A DNA stretch of 64,000 nucleotides from Ananas comosus (taxonomy: Eukaryota > Streptophyta > Magnoliopsida > Poales > Bromeliaceae), in NCBI RefSeq assembly GCF_001540865.1, contig NC_033631.1, positions 1,219,532 to 1,283,531 on the forward strand, read 5' to 3'. The notes under the pieces are model-generated. The model did not search any database. It was not told where the DNA came from and worked only from the letters and a program-made list of their open reading frames with translations. A program made the translations under genes and the position numbers. The number at the start of each line of letters is the position of its first letter. The stretch's first letter is position 1. This document shows positions 22,508 to 34,318 of this stretch, piece after piece.

Positions 22508-23507
22508 CCTATTTTTTTGGGATATCCTATATATATATTTCTACATATATATGTAAATATTGTACCACTTGCATTCTAGAATTTACAAAATTAAAAAATA
22601 AAAATAAAAAGAAAGAAACGGGTTCATAAGAGTGGTAGGGAGATAGTGACTTTTGAATGAAATTAATGTAAATTTTTATCCTACTCAAGGAATGTACAGA
22701 TACGAGCACCCACACAAATTCATGGACTAAAAAATAAAGCTCAATCAAACTTTATTGTAATGTACTTCAGAATTAACTCTTTATATTTTAATTTTTTATA
22801 ATGGCAACTATTAAGAAATACAAGATATATAATGGCAATATAGAAAGACATTCACTTGATGTATATGTTCGAGGCTAAGCACCGTCTAACACAACTCTGA
22901 TTAGATCATGTTTAATAGTATTAATCGATGATTGATGAACCATCATTGAAGATGACATAAAAGTGGTAACACTTGATACACCTCAAAGCATTTGTTGGCG
23001 GAAAAAAGTACACAGCTAACTTGTCTGTCTTTTGATGTTCCTACGATTGAATTCTGAATTTGGCTACATCTCATATGCTGATCGGAGAGGAAACTGTTCA
23101 ACTGGGTTCTTACTTTTATAGTTTCTGAATTTGAACACTGCATAAGCATGACGGTAGCGATTTCTACGAAATAATTATACTTTATTTCAAAGATCATTTC
23201 ATATTTCATATTCTTCGACTCTGCCTATTTGAAATAATTTTAAATAGAAACTTCAGACTTGCTTTCTCGGACCTTGCCGAAGCACTTGGCCGTTGGCGCA
23301 CTTCACCCAAGCAAAAGTCTTTTCGCTAAAAATTAAGTTTGCTCAAAATAGCCTTCAGTGTAATTTTTTTTTCCCATCGAAGTACGAATCCTATGCCGAA
23401 GCCGTATTCACTGTATCGCTTTTTCGGATTCATTCTCGGATTCGTGTCAAATTTGGATATCGAAAATGTTCTAACTCAACTCATATTACAATATATAATA
23501 AATATTA
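22508..23507. other. Intergenic, nothing recognised
   Basis: This AT-rich sequence has only short chance frames. No TIR pair, gene or tandem array was recognised. Confidence 0.5.
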
Positions 23508-24342
23508 AGGTTATGTTTGGTTGGGGGATAAAGGTGGAATAAAAAATTTATTTCATCTTTATCCTTCAAATACAAATAAAAAATGGTGGGAACACTAATT
23601 CTCTCCTTAACGGGTTATTGCAGAATAGCCCGTTAAGGAGTGGAAACTAGTATTCCCACCTCAAGGTGGAACAAGCTGGGATAACCCAGCTTGTTCCACC
23701 CGTGAAGAGAGAGAGAGAGGAGGAGTGTGAGTGTGAGTGAGTGAGAGAATTTTTAAATTATTATAAAATTTAAATTTCGTAAGTTTAAAAATTAAAATTT
23801 ATAATTTTTAAAATCACAAAATTTAAATTTTAAAAATTAAATTGTTTAATTTTAAATTTTAAAATTTTTTTATTTAGAATTTGATATTTTGTATTTTTAA
23901 ATTAAAATTTCATCTTAAATTTAAAGTTTAAAATTTAAAATTTTAATTTTTTAAAATTATAAATTTGAGATTTTAAAACTTTAAAATTTAATTTTGATTT
24001 TAAAAATTTAAAAGTTTATATTTTAAATTTTAAAATATAAATATAANTGATTTTTAAAATTTAAAAGTTTATATTTTAAATTTTAAAATATAAATATAAA
24101 ATATAAAAATTCTAATTCTAATATTAAAAAAAAATAATATTGTTATTTTTTATTTATAACTACCCACTTTAATTTTTATTCCATCTTATCTAACTAAACG
24201 CTATTTTTTTTTATTTTGAGTAATAACCTAATTTTCATCCAAACACAAAATTGATCTAATCCCCGCTTATACCTCAATTTATACCTATCCCCGGAATACT
24301 CACTTTTTGCTTATCCTCGAACCAAACGACACCTTATGCGAG
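23508..24342. mobile_element. Foldback MITE with nested hairpins
   Basis: The ends are inverted: the left TAAGGTTATGTTTGGTTGGG and the right (reverse complement) TAAGGTGTCGTTTGGTTCGA, resembling PIF/Harbinger-like ends. Inside are two strong hairpins: 23603-23640 (17-base arms starting CTCCTTAACGGG, one mismatch, loop GCAG), with pairing that extends outward through GGTGGGAA/TTCCCACC, and 23665-23700 (perfect 16-base arms GGTGGAACAAGCTGGG, loop ATAA). The rest is an AAATTT tract (23750-24120) with an N at 24047. The TSD is unclear. Confidence 0.65.
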
Positions 24343-24536
24343 AATAGCATACTAAAGTTTTCCTTGAAGTGCTCTTTACAATAAATTCAGAAATTTACGT
24401 CTCTTTTTCTTTGTATCTGCTTGTATATAAAACTATTGATAAATAAATTTAGAGTTAATTTCTTTAATACCTTGTAAAAGATTATAATTTTATAGATGCT
24501 CCACCAAATTTGAAAACATCATTAGTGTCCTTATAT

Positions 24537-24767
24537 GAGTCTGGCTGAGATGCTATTGATAGCACGAAGTATTTGGTACTATCAAATTTTTCACCGTTAG
24601 ATTTAACCCTTTGATTACTTTCACCCGTTAGATTATATTATTAAATCAATAACTCACTCAACCCTATAGAACCCATATTATTCTAACGGTACATTTTTTC
24701 ATCCAAGAGTCGAAGACCTAATAGCATTAATAGTTTGTGCTATTGATAGTATTCCAGTATAGTTCGT

Positions 24768-24768
<1 letters not shown>
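24537..24768. mobile_element. TA-microsatellite MITE, copy 1
   Basis: This is a member of a roughly 230-bp family. It starts near GAGTCTGGCTGAGATGCTATTGATAG and ends with the imperfect inverse (CTATTGATAGTATTCCAG). The internal marker CTCACTCAACCCTA is shared by all copies. A (TA)n run follows on the right. Confidence 0.75.
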
Positions 24769-24808
<40 letters not shown>

Positions 24809-24811
<3 letters not shown>

Positions 24812-25031
24812 CGGCTTGGATACTATCGATAGTACCAAGCGTTTGATACTATCAAATTTTTTACCGTAGATTTAACCCTTTGACTATTTTTATCCGTTAG
24901 ATTATACTATTAAACCAATAATTCACTCAACCCTAGGGAACCCATATTATCCTAACCGTATATTTTTTTTATTCAAGGGCCGAAAACCTAATAGTATCAA
25001 TAACTTGGTACTATTGATAGTATTCTAGCCT
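24809..25031. mobile_element. TA-microsatellite MITE, copy 2
   Basis: This copy lies in the same orientation 40 bases after copy 1, flanked on both sides by (TA)n runs (24771-24808 and 25033-25056). It contains ATACTATCGATAGTACCAAG, CTCACTCAACCCTAGGGAACC and the terminal inverse. The flanking microsatellites recall the Micron class of MITEs described in rice. Confidence 0.75.
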
Positions 25032-25503
25032 CTATATATATATATATATATATATAAAGGTTTATGATTCAGGCTTAGAAAGAATGGGGTTTAGAGGAGT
25101 ATTGGTAGTAATTTGATGTGCTTAAAAGGGATATTAGTAATAGTTTTGAATAATTGGAGAGGTTTTTATAATATTTTAAATTTTAGAAGGGTATTTTAAA
25201 TATTTTGAAGTTTTAGAGGGGTAGATTTGGAATTGCCCCAAGAATTTATGTTGTGCCAGACCAACGGGCATTGCCGGAAAAACAAAAGAAAAGGCAAAAA
25301 AAAAAAACAAAAAACAACTTGTCTATATACTTTTCCTGAGTGACACGTGGAGGGAGCCTGTCCATGAGCCTGTCCAGATGACAAGCCCATACATGAGGTT
25401 GTTGTTAATGGACACAGATATCTGAAATTTTATTCGTACATAAATAAAATAAATTTATTGATACTAAACAAATGTGGTTTCGAATGTGAGTATAAAAAAT
25501 AAA

Positions 25504-26009
25504 GAGACAATTGCTTATATAACTTTGAAAGTTCTAGATTTTCTGATTTATCTCTTTTAGAAGACTAATATTGAAAATACCTTTTTTACGTTCCAACCTA
25601 TTTCTAATATACCCTTAGAGTTAAAATCTGTTAATAAACTCTAATATCTCTGTGAAATTACTATTTTGCCCTTTCAAATATATCATTCTATCATCACCGA
25701 CTTTTTTTATTTGCCCTTAAGTTAGGGGCACAAAAAGTATTTTATTTTTTGATCTTTTCAAGTATACCCTTCTATCATCACCAATATTTCTTATTTACTT
25801 TTAAGTTTAGGGCAAAAATGATATTTTAATTTTTTTTAACTGTGATAGATATTTAACTCACGTTTAACCAAAGTTAACTTAACGAGTGTTAACTGCAGGG
25901 GTATTTTAGAATAACGGAGGAACACATGAGAGGTATATTAGAAAGAAAAAAAAAGTAGGAATAAATGAGATATTTTTGAAGTTTTGAGGAATATATAGGT
26001 AATTATCCC
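25504..26009. mobile_element. Mutator-like MITE family B, copy 1 (506 bp, 9-bp TSD)
   Basis: The ends are inverted (GAGACAATTGCTTATATAAC and, reverse complemented, GGGATAATTACCTATATATT). A perfect 9-base repeat AAAAATAAA flanks the element (25495-25503 and 26010-26018). It is similar along its whole length to 57606-58108. It has no coding capacity. Confidence 0.8.
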
Positions 26010-26385
26010 AAAAATAAAAGTATGATGGATTTGAATTTGAATATGGATTTTGTTTGAACCCAATCCGAACTCAAGATAATTTGAATTGAGTTTATATTTA
26101 TAATATATATGAATGTTTGAAGTTATGTTTAAACTTGCATTATAAAATTTTTGATTTTAAATTAATATTATTTTGAAATATAGTAAAGAGAAATAATTAT
26201 TTCGGATTTGATTTATTTCGAATTTTTGGCCGAATATGGTTTTGCATATAAATTTTTCAAAATCCTTCGGATTCAGATTCATATCCAGATTTCGAGTTCA
26301 GGTTCGGGTTTTAAAAAACCCACCCCAATTTCAACCACTTGACATTCCTAGTCCTATTACATTAGAAAAGTACTATGTGTACATT

Positions 26386-26740
26386 GGAATGCAAACTGAG
26401 CCAATCCAGGACGGAAGGGTTCTCCCTCTCCCACTCTGTTTCTTGTCGATTGGGAGCAAATTCGGATCGGATTAATTTTAATCATATCTTTGGCATTCAC
26501 TTACCGTTTTATTCAGAGCAGATCGGGATAGGTGCGAGTTTTTAACGAATTTTTTGCGGATCTGGTCAAATCATAGAAAGAAAGGGTCTCTTGTCTCCTA
26601 GTGTATTTACTGAAAGGATCGTGGTAGATTCGAGGCGTGTTGCATTTTTTTATAGATTTTTTAAATTTCTTCTTACCACCGGTTCAAGATGGATCGGGTT
26701 GGGAGCTCCACCAACTCATATCCATTTGCATCCCTATTGC
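26386..26740. mobile_element. Diverged hAT-type MITE
   Basis: The stretch begins near TTGGAATGCAAACTGAGCC and ends CATTTGCATCCCTA, with internal ATTCACTTACCGTTTTATTCAGAGCAG. All of these are related to the 21003-21341 element. No TSD was found, and the copy is more decayed than its relative. Confidence 0.6.
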
Positions 26741-27031
26741 ACACTCTACAAACAAAGCATAAATTTTGCACCTATTCATATAAGAATTATAACCTTTTTC
26801 TATAAAATTTTAATATTAAAAAAATTAAGAAAATTATTGAAAAAATATTAGTTTTTGGATGAGTAAAATATAAGATTTCTACTTATAGGTCTACAAACAG
26901 CATTGCTCGTAGCTCATTATATTATCAGCAATGTTATGTCTACATATATATAACATAAGTGTAAGATTTACGTATTCTTTCAAAGACCTTATTCTTTCTT
27001 TTTAAGAAAATACTATCTGTACATCTAATAT

Positions 27032-27762
27032 TAGGGACGCAAACAGGGCAGATTCAAAGGGCGGAAGGGGTCTCCTACCTCCTACCCCATTCGGAGGGTT
27101 TAGACTTTAGAGTGGGGTATATTTTTCGGGTGCGTCTGATATGCTTATGGAAGCACGGAGCGTTCCGTGCTTCCACTTTGTTTTCGATGTTCGGACTTTC
27201 GAATCGACGATCGGCTCCGTTAGACTTGATCTAGAGTATTTGAAGTATTTAGAAAAATAAATTTTGCGATTTTTCGATATCATTTGCCTAGTGATCGAAG
27301 TGGCTCAAAATCAACGGCTGAAAATAAAAATCTTACGAAATATGATGATATGACATTAAAATTTTAGATCAAAGTTATTGATCTTATTTTATATGGTATA
27401 AAGAATTTTCTATCAAAATTTCATACGATTTGGATATTTCTACACCGTTAAACTTGCAACCGGCTCACCACGGCCATTAAAATTATTGATTTTGAGCCCC
27501 TTCGATCACTAGGCAAATGATATCGAAAAATCACAAAATTTATTTTCTAGGTACTTCAAATACTCTAGATCAACTCTAACGGAGCCGATCGTCGATTCGA
27601 AAGCCCGAACATCGAAAACAAAGTGGAAGCACGAAGGGCTCCGTGCTTCCATAAACATACCGGCTTACTTATATTTTTCTATATTTTTTGTTCCCACTTA
27701 CTATTCCATTCAGAGCGGATCGGGGCAAGAGGTCCACCAACTCGGATCCATTTGTATTTCTA
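27032..27762. mobile_element. hAT-type MITE split by a nested foldback element
   Basis: The left half (27032-27139, TAGGGACGCAAACAGGGC...) and right half (27660-27762, ...TTCCATTCAGAGCGGATCGG, CATTTGTATTTCTA) together resemble one hAT-type MITE of the 21003 family. The halves are interrupted by the foldback at 27140-27659. No TSD is visible for the host element. Confidence 0.6.
27140..27659. mobile_element. Foldback element family C, copy 1
   Basis: The arms are long near-perfect inverted repeats: TATGCTTATGGAAGCACGG on the left, and the reverse complement of the right end reads TATGTTTATGGAAGCACGG. The symmetry continues for more than 150 bases (TCGGCTCCGTTAGA, TCGATATCATTTGCCTAG). If the ends are taken at TGCTTATGG, the flanking TA on each side would be a TA target duplication. 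A related copy is at 60645-61187. Confidence 0.75.
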
Positions 27763-29780
27763 TCGTATACGTGCTTATATTTTACACTTTTGCATCTGGA
27801 GATTTATAAAACTCTCTTAAAATTTTTAGGAAAAAAATTTTAATAAGACTAACAAAAAGTTTCTTACCATAAAAAGCCGACGGCATAAATTTTGCACGAA
27901 TATTATAGATATACAGGTAGCATTGCTTCTTTTATATATACTAAAAAAATTTATTTTTTTTTTGTGAATCCTAAAATAGAAAATGTATAAGATTTATACT
28001 CACATTTGTGTATATATAGTATTTTGCATTACAAAATATAGAAATATCTCTAAATTTGAATTCAAATACTCTTTTTTTTAAAAAAAATTAATCTATTTTG
28101 GGCACTCTTTGTTCCGAGCACTACCAAGAAGTTACTTTATTGCTGTAAATAAATGAACTCCTCAGTCCTCACACAAGTAACTGAAATTAATGAAAACGGT
28201 TAATTACACCATTATCCCCGACCTTTTTAGAATTTGCTTATTTGAGTCTCAATCTTTTATACTTGAAATTGAGCCCCTAATGCTTATTCATTATTTCCAT
28301 AATTAAGTTTTCACTGAAAAAAAAAAAATACTGTTAATTCTAACCAAAAAAAAAAAAACTGCATCATGTCTTAAAAATTTAATTAAAATGATATCGGAGT
28401 AATTATTTTGTCTTTGATCTTAACCTTGGGCGACTAGTTATTTTAATCCTTAATGTTTTGAATTTTATAATTAAATATTTAATATTTATTAGTTGTTTTC
28501 TTTAATTTTAGCGAACTTAGCCGGTAACAAAATTTGGTACTGAAAATTATAAGATGCGTTATTATCAATGTTACAATTTTTGTTTGAACTTGTATATGTT
28601 AAGGATCCTATTGCAAAAACTAGAAAGGTAGGGACCAAAATGAAAGATATGGAAAAGGTTAGAGAACACCTGGCTATGTGTTCAACCCTTAATCAAATAA
28701 TTAAATAATCAATTAACTAAAGCCAAAGCAGTAAAAGCTTCCTATGCATAGAAGTGCTTTCCCTTTTCTTTAAGCTTATTTTATGGTATAAGGGAAAAAT
28801 GTACAGAGACCCCTAACCTTTTTCTCTGTTGAAAATAGGTGTTTGAAGATTCAATGTTGGTAATAAAATCCTTAAACTTTATCAGATAATTCAATATGCC
28901 TATTTTCTTAATTGAAATTACTAATTATACAGCTGTTTCGATTACATGTCATGTACATAATTTTCTGATTTCAAAATATAAAGAAATCTTTTTTTGTTCA
29001 CTTCTAATCTCGACAACTAAGTATAAGGATTGGAAATTGAAATGATCTTTATCTTCTATTTTTATTTTTTTATATATGAAAATAGTAATATATTTTTTTT
29101 GATGTGTTAAAATAGAATAAGACGTGCAAGACATATGATTGAAAGGGTTACATAATTAGTAATTTTAACTAAAGATAGAGATACTTATTGAGCAATTTGA
29201 TAAAATTTAGAAGTCTATCTACTAAAATTAAAAATTTAGACAATTGTTTGTGGACGATCTATTTGATATAGTTTGGTGGAAAACTATTTATCAAATTATT
29301 GTTTTTTTTTTTTTTTTTTTTTTTTTAAAGAAAGCCATCCTTTACTTAGTCCTTATTTTTCAGATAAAAAAATTAAAAACAAAAATGAGACCTTTTTTTA
29401 TGAATTCAGATTTTTTTTTTCCAAAAACTATTTTTTCATAAGTAAACAAATGAAACAAAAAATTCAGCTAAAAAACTATTTTCTCAGATTTTTTTTTTCT
29501 CAAAAACCAAATACGGCCAACAGTTGAAGAAAGTCTACTATGCAGCAGTCACACCACATCATCTATATTCAATCAACCACATGTCTCTTTTAGAAAAAAA
29601 AAATATAAGAAAAATAAATTATAATGAGATAGGATTTTAAAAATATAATTTGATTAGTTAAAATATTACACTAATAATATAACTGTCACGTTCTAAACTT
29701 TTTTCTACAGTTGAGGAGTTTTAACATATTTTTTCCTAACATAATATTATAACAGTAAAAAATACTATAATAAATAAAGG
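27763..29780. other. AT-rich intergenic with decayed repeats
   Basis: No gene is supported. The stretches around 28200-28690 and 28795-29220 have weak inverted ends and may be very old foldback elements. A 24-base T run lies at 29301-29326, and 29300-29520 is homopolymer-rich. Confidence 0.4.
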
Positions 29781-30190
29781 TCAATTTCATATACGTCCTT
29801 ACAAACAAAACGAATTATAAATATATCATCACAAAGTTCACCTTTCATATATTGTCTCTACAAAGGTCCTAATATTTTCAAATATATCTCTCTGATTTAT
29901 TACTGTTAAAATACTATTTATTTTATAAATAAAATGATCTTTTTACCGTCACAAATATGTACCTCTAAAAGTCCCAATTATTAATTAAAGATGAATAAAA
30001 AGGTCAATTCATCTCATTAACTAATCAAAGTTAAGTATTTTACCTATGATTAACTAATTTTTTCTAACATATCTTAACAGTAGGGACATATTTAAAAATA
30101 TTAGAATATTTATACGAACAATATATAAAGATTAAACCTTGTAGGGATATATTTGTAATTTATTATATTTATAGGGACGTGTATAAAATT
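29781..30190. mobile_element. Probable foldback MITE upstream of GT14-like gene
   Basis: The left part (GTCAATTTCATATACGTCC... ACGAATTATAAATATATC) and the right part (reverse complement TTTATACACGTCCCTATAAA... AATTACAAATATATCCC) are approximately inverted over about 120 bases. No TSD was established. The style is like family B, but it is not the same sequence. Confidence 0.5.
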
Positions 30191-30434
30191 AATGCTAAAT
30201 AATATTATATTATCCCTTATTAAAATAACCAACCCCAACAACGAAGCGTCATCCTCACCTCACTCCCCCACCACCAACGCTCTCCGAATGCCAACAACAA
30301 CACCAACAGAAGAAAACAAGCATTCTTTCCATTGCGTCAGCAACAACGAGGACGAGGCGGAGGCGGCGGCGACACCAGAAGTCGTGGACGTTTCCGGAAC
30401 TCGTCGCCGACTTCCCCGCTTAAATACGCCTTCA

Positions 30435-33400
30435 ATGCTTCGCGAAACCGAACCATGTTGCCGACTTCTTCTTCTTCTTCTTCCTCTCCCCCACCCCCTC
30501 CTCCTCCTCTCTTTTCCCTTCCTCTCGAGGCTATAAATAGACGCGCTCGCGCTCTCCGACGATGTCGTCGTCGTCGAAGAAGCTCCTCCCCCACCGTCCC
30601 CGTCCTCCGCTTCTTCCTCCGCGGAGTGGACGAACCCTAAGATCGCGTTCCTCTTCCTCGCGCGCTCGAACCTCCCGCTCGACTTCGTGTGGCACGCCTT
30701 CTTCCGGGTAGGCTTTGAATTTTTTTTATTTTTGATTCGATTTTTTGATCTCGGATTCGGGGGGTTTGTGTCGTGCGGGATCGGATTTTCTGATGGTTGT
30801 GGTGCGATGAGGTGTTCGATAGAATGCCGAGGTGGGGAATTACTCGATATATGTCCACTCGGAGCCGGGGTTCGTGCTCGATCGCTCCACGACGCGGTCG
30901 GCGTTCTTCTACGATCGGCAGCTGAAGGAGAGCGTTAAGGTATATCGCCTATGAAAATCCTGATATTGTTGATAGATCATAGATGAGTTTGGGATGTGGT
31001 GTTTTGATTGCTGTGTGTTGTAGGTGTCATGGGGAGAGTCTACTATGATTGAGGCGGAGCGGCGGCTTCTTGCGACCGCGCTTCAGGATCCGGCGAACCA
31101 GCGATTTGCTTTGATCTCTGATAGGTACTCAACCACATAAAGTTGTTGTTATGGAAAAAGATTTGGCTTTTTTTGTTGTTGTTATTTGTGGCTCTGGGAA
31201 GTCATTTATTTATTTATTTTTCATATCTCTGTTTAGCAAGTTAATTTTATTAGTTATGAATTGTTGAGAAACAGAGTAAAGTATAGAATTGTGTGATTTC
31301 GATCTTCCTTGGCTATCTACTGTAGAAAAGTTTGTTTCATAATGGTTGAAATTTCTGGAAGGTTGAATTGTCATTGCCCTCAGATACTGTTTTTTTTTTT
31401 CGGTATTATTTTTATCGGTTTGTTTTGTCTTAAGGATTTCAAATCGCTACAATTACTTTGTCTTTGATTTGTCAACTGATCCATAATAGGATTGAGAGAT
31501 TTGCTTGAAGCATATCTGGATCCACAATAAATTTTTAAAATTTTTTGAGAAGTCTTGTTGTGTACTGGTGATTGAAATCTGCCACGGGAATAAACTACTG
31601 CCATTAGATTATGGTGAGAGAGGTTAATAGATTTTGTCTCTAAGTTTCAAGTTTAAAAGGCGATGTGTTTGCTAACTGCACTCAAGGATGTCATTTTCTG
31701 GTGCATCATGGAGATCTATGTTGGTTATCTTATCGTTATAGTTTGTGATTTGATGTTCAGCTAGCTTAGTTGGTATATGATGGTTGAAGGGTCTCAAAAG
31801 TCAACCACTCTACTGCATCCAAAAGGAAGAGAGAATTTGGAGGAATTGTCATCCCTTGCTGTAGGACGAGGAGGTGACAAGGCATCAAGAACGACCTCCT
31901 TTGGCTTAAGGGAGGTCGTCCGGTAGTCAAAAGTAGGTCAATCTGAGTCTACAGCCATTAATTGTGCTGAGTTTGAACATATAGTGATTGGAATTTTAGT
32001 TAATTATTGTTAGTAGTTATACGACTTATTTCTAGGTACTGGATTTAGTTTGTTCTAGATAAACAGATGATGAGGTCTGGATATATTGAGAGCCAAATTT
32101 ATTCATCCCTTCTCATGGGCATCTATAGAACTTTGTCATTTTACCAATCTAACTCCATGTTTGTCAATCATATCATATGTCGTGACGTTCTTCTATACTG
32201 TACAGTTTCCCTTTGTAAAGTTACATATGCTGAGGATACGGTGTACTTTTTTTCTTTAGTTGATGATGCTTACCTTTTCTAGCCATTCATACCTTTGTCG
32301 TGATGTTCGAGTTGTTGGATTCTTTATGTACTACCTATTCAAATAATCAAATCCACGTCCTGATAATGTCATTGCTTACTGCAGCTGTGTTCCTCTTTAC
32401 AACTTCAGCTATGTGTATAACTACTTGATGTCTTCTTCAAAAAGTTTTGTGGATAGGTATGTAATGGCAAAGGGTTAGTGTAGTAATTTGGAAAGCTTGT
32501 TCTTCTGATGTCAATTGGTTTCTTTAACTATTCAAATTATAGATTGTATTGACTAAAATTGTCTCTTTTAACTTACAACAATTTACTTTTTCCAGTTTTC
32601 TTGACAAAAAGGAAGGACGTTACAATCCTAAAATGTCTCCTGCTATTCCAAAAGAGAAATGGAGGAAAGGATCTCAGGTCTTAATTTCTCTTCACTTTCA
32701 TTTCTTAAACAGTTTCAACTTAGTTATTATTAGACATATATTTTTGTTGGAAAAATTTGTTGTGATGGCAATTATACTTTTTATTTCAGTGGATCGCTTT
32801 AGTTAGAAAGCATGCGGAGGTCATAGTTGCTGACAATGCTGTCTATCCTATATTCAAACGGCATTGCAAGGTAATTCAACAACTTCTCTGATACATACAT
32901 ACAATATTTGCACTTTATGAAAATTTTGAATATTTTCCCCAAGCACAGTTGTAGCTTCCATTGAGCAGTGTAATACCAAAAGTTGAGCTTCAAGTTTCTG
33001 ATGACAGAAATTAAAAGATATGTGTTCGACATTTATTTCTCCTCCTCTCTGTTTCTTACCTTGTAAAGTCCCAATTCCTCTTTTTAAGATGGTCTGCATA
33101 TTTTAGGGGGAAGCACATGCATATATTGGGTTTGGGTTCTCATTTCAGGAACAAATAGCCAAGTAGTTACTTCGATGAAACAAACTTTAAATGAAATTGC
33201 TTAATATCCTCTTCTATATATAGCCATTCACCATCCTATTTTCTCCTCATTGCTGCACGTGGGACAAATTGGCCCTTCTAGTCCTAGCGTCCTCCACTAG
33301 AACATCCATACTTCTCAATCTCTTTTCTAGTACACATTTATTAAGAATTGTGATGGGATGGCAATGTAGCATAAGTGCCATTGCCTTGGTGTTTGATTGG

Positions 33401-33608
33401 CCCCATTGGATTGAGGTTAACATGTGGGATGCACAATCAACTAGCCCCACATGGTAGGGTCTTGGAGTTAGATAACATATGCATGTCAAAACTAGCCTAC
33501 TAGTACGGTACATTAATCTTGATAAAGTGGGCCTTAAACCACACAGTCACAAAACTTTTAGCTGAAGTTAGTAACACTAAAACGATATTCCTCTCTCTCT
33601 CTCTCTGT

Positions 33609-33673
<65 letters not shown>

Positions 33674-33900
33674 TCCGGTTGGGATACTATCGATAGTACC
33701 AAGAGTTTGGTGCTCTCGAGTGTTTCGCCATTAGATTTAACCCTTTCACTATTTTCACCTGTTAGATTATACTATTAAACAAATAACTTACTCAACCCTA
33801 GGGGACCCACATCATCCTAACCGTACATTTTTTCATCCAAGGGCCGAAAACCTAATAGCACCAATAGTTTGGTGCTATTGATAGTGTTTCAGCCTAGTTC

Positions 33901-33939
<39 letters not shown>

Positions 33940-34183
33940 TTATATATCACACAGAGAGAGATAGAGAGAGGAATCATTTTAGTGTTACTAACTTCGGCTA
34001 CCAAGTTTTCCGCCGTTAGATCTACCGCTTTGACCATTTCGACCCGTTAGACATACTATTCAACCAACTGCTCACTCAACCCTAGGGGATTACTATCATT
34101 CTAACCACACATCCCTTCATCCAAGGGCTGAAAACCTAATAGCACCAATGACTTGGTGCTATTAATAGTATAGTAGTCTACTA

Positions 34184-34214
<31 letters not shown>

Positions 34215-34275
34215 TTATATATGTATATATGTGTGTATATGTGTATATATGTATATATATGTATATGTGTATATG

Positions 34276-34318
<43 letters not shown>

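Noticed and set aside
30192..30536. Separate 114-residue gene upstream of the GT14-like gene
   Set aside because: Only its last third (from ATG 30435) looks protein-like, as the hydrophobic anchor of the GT14-like gene; the remainder is low-complexity and crosses a probable promoter.
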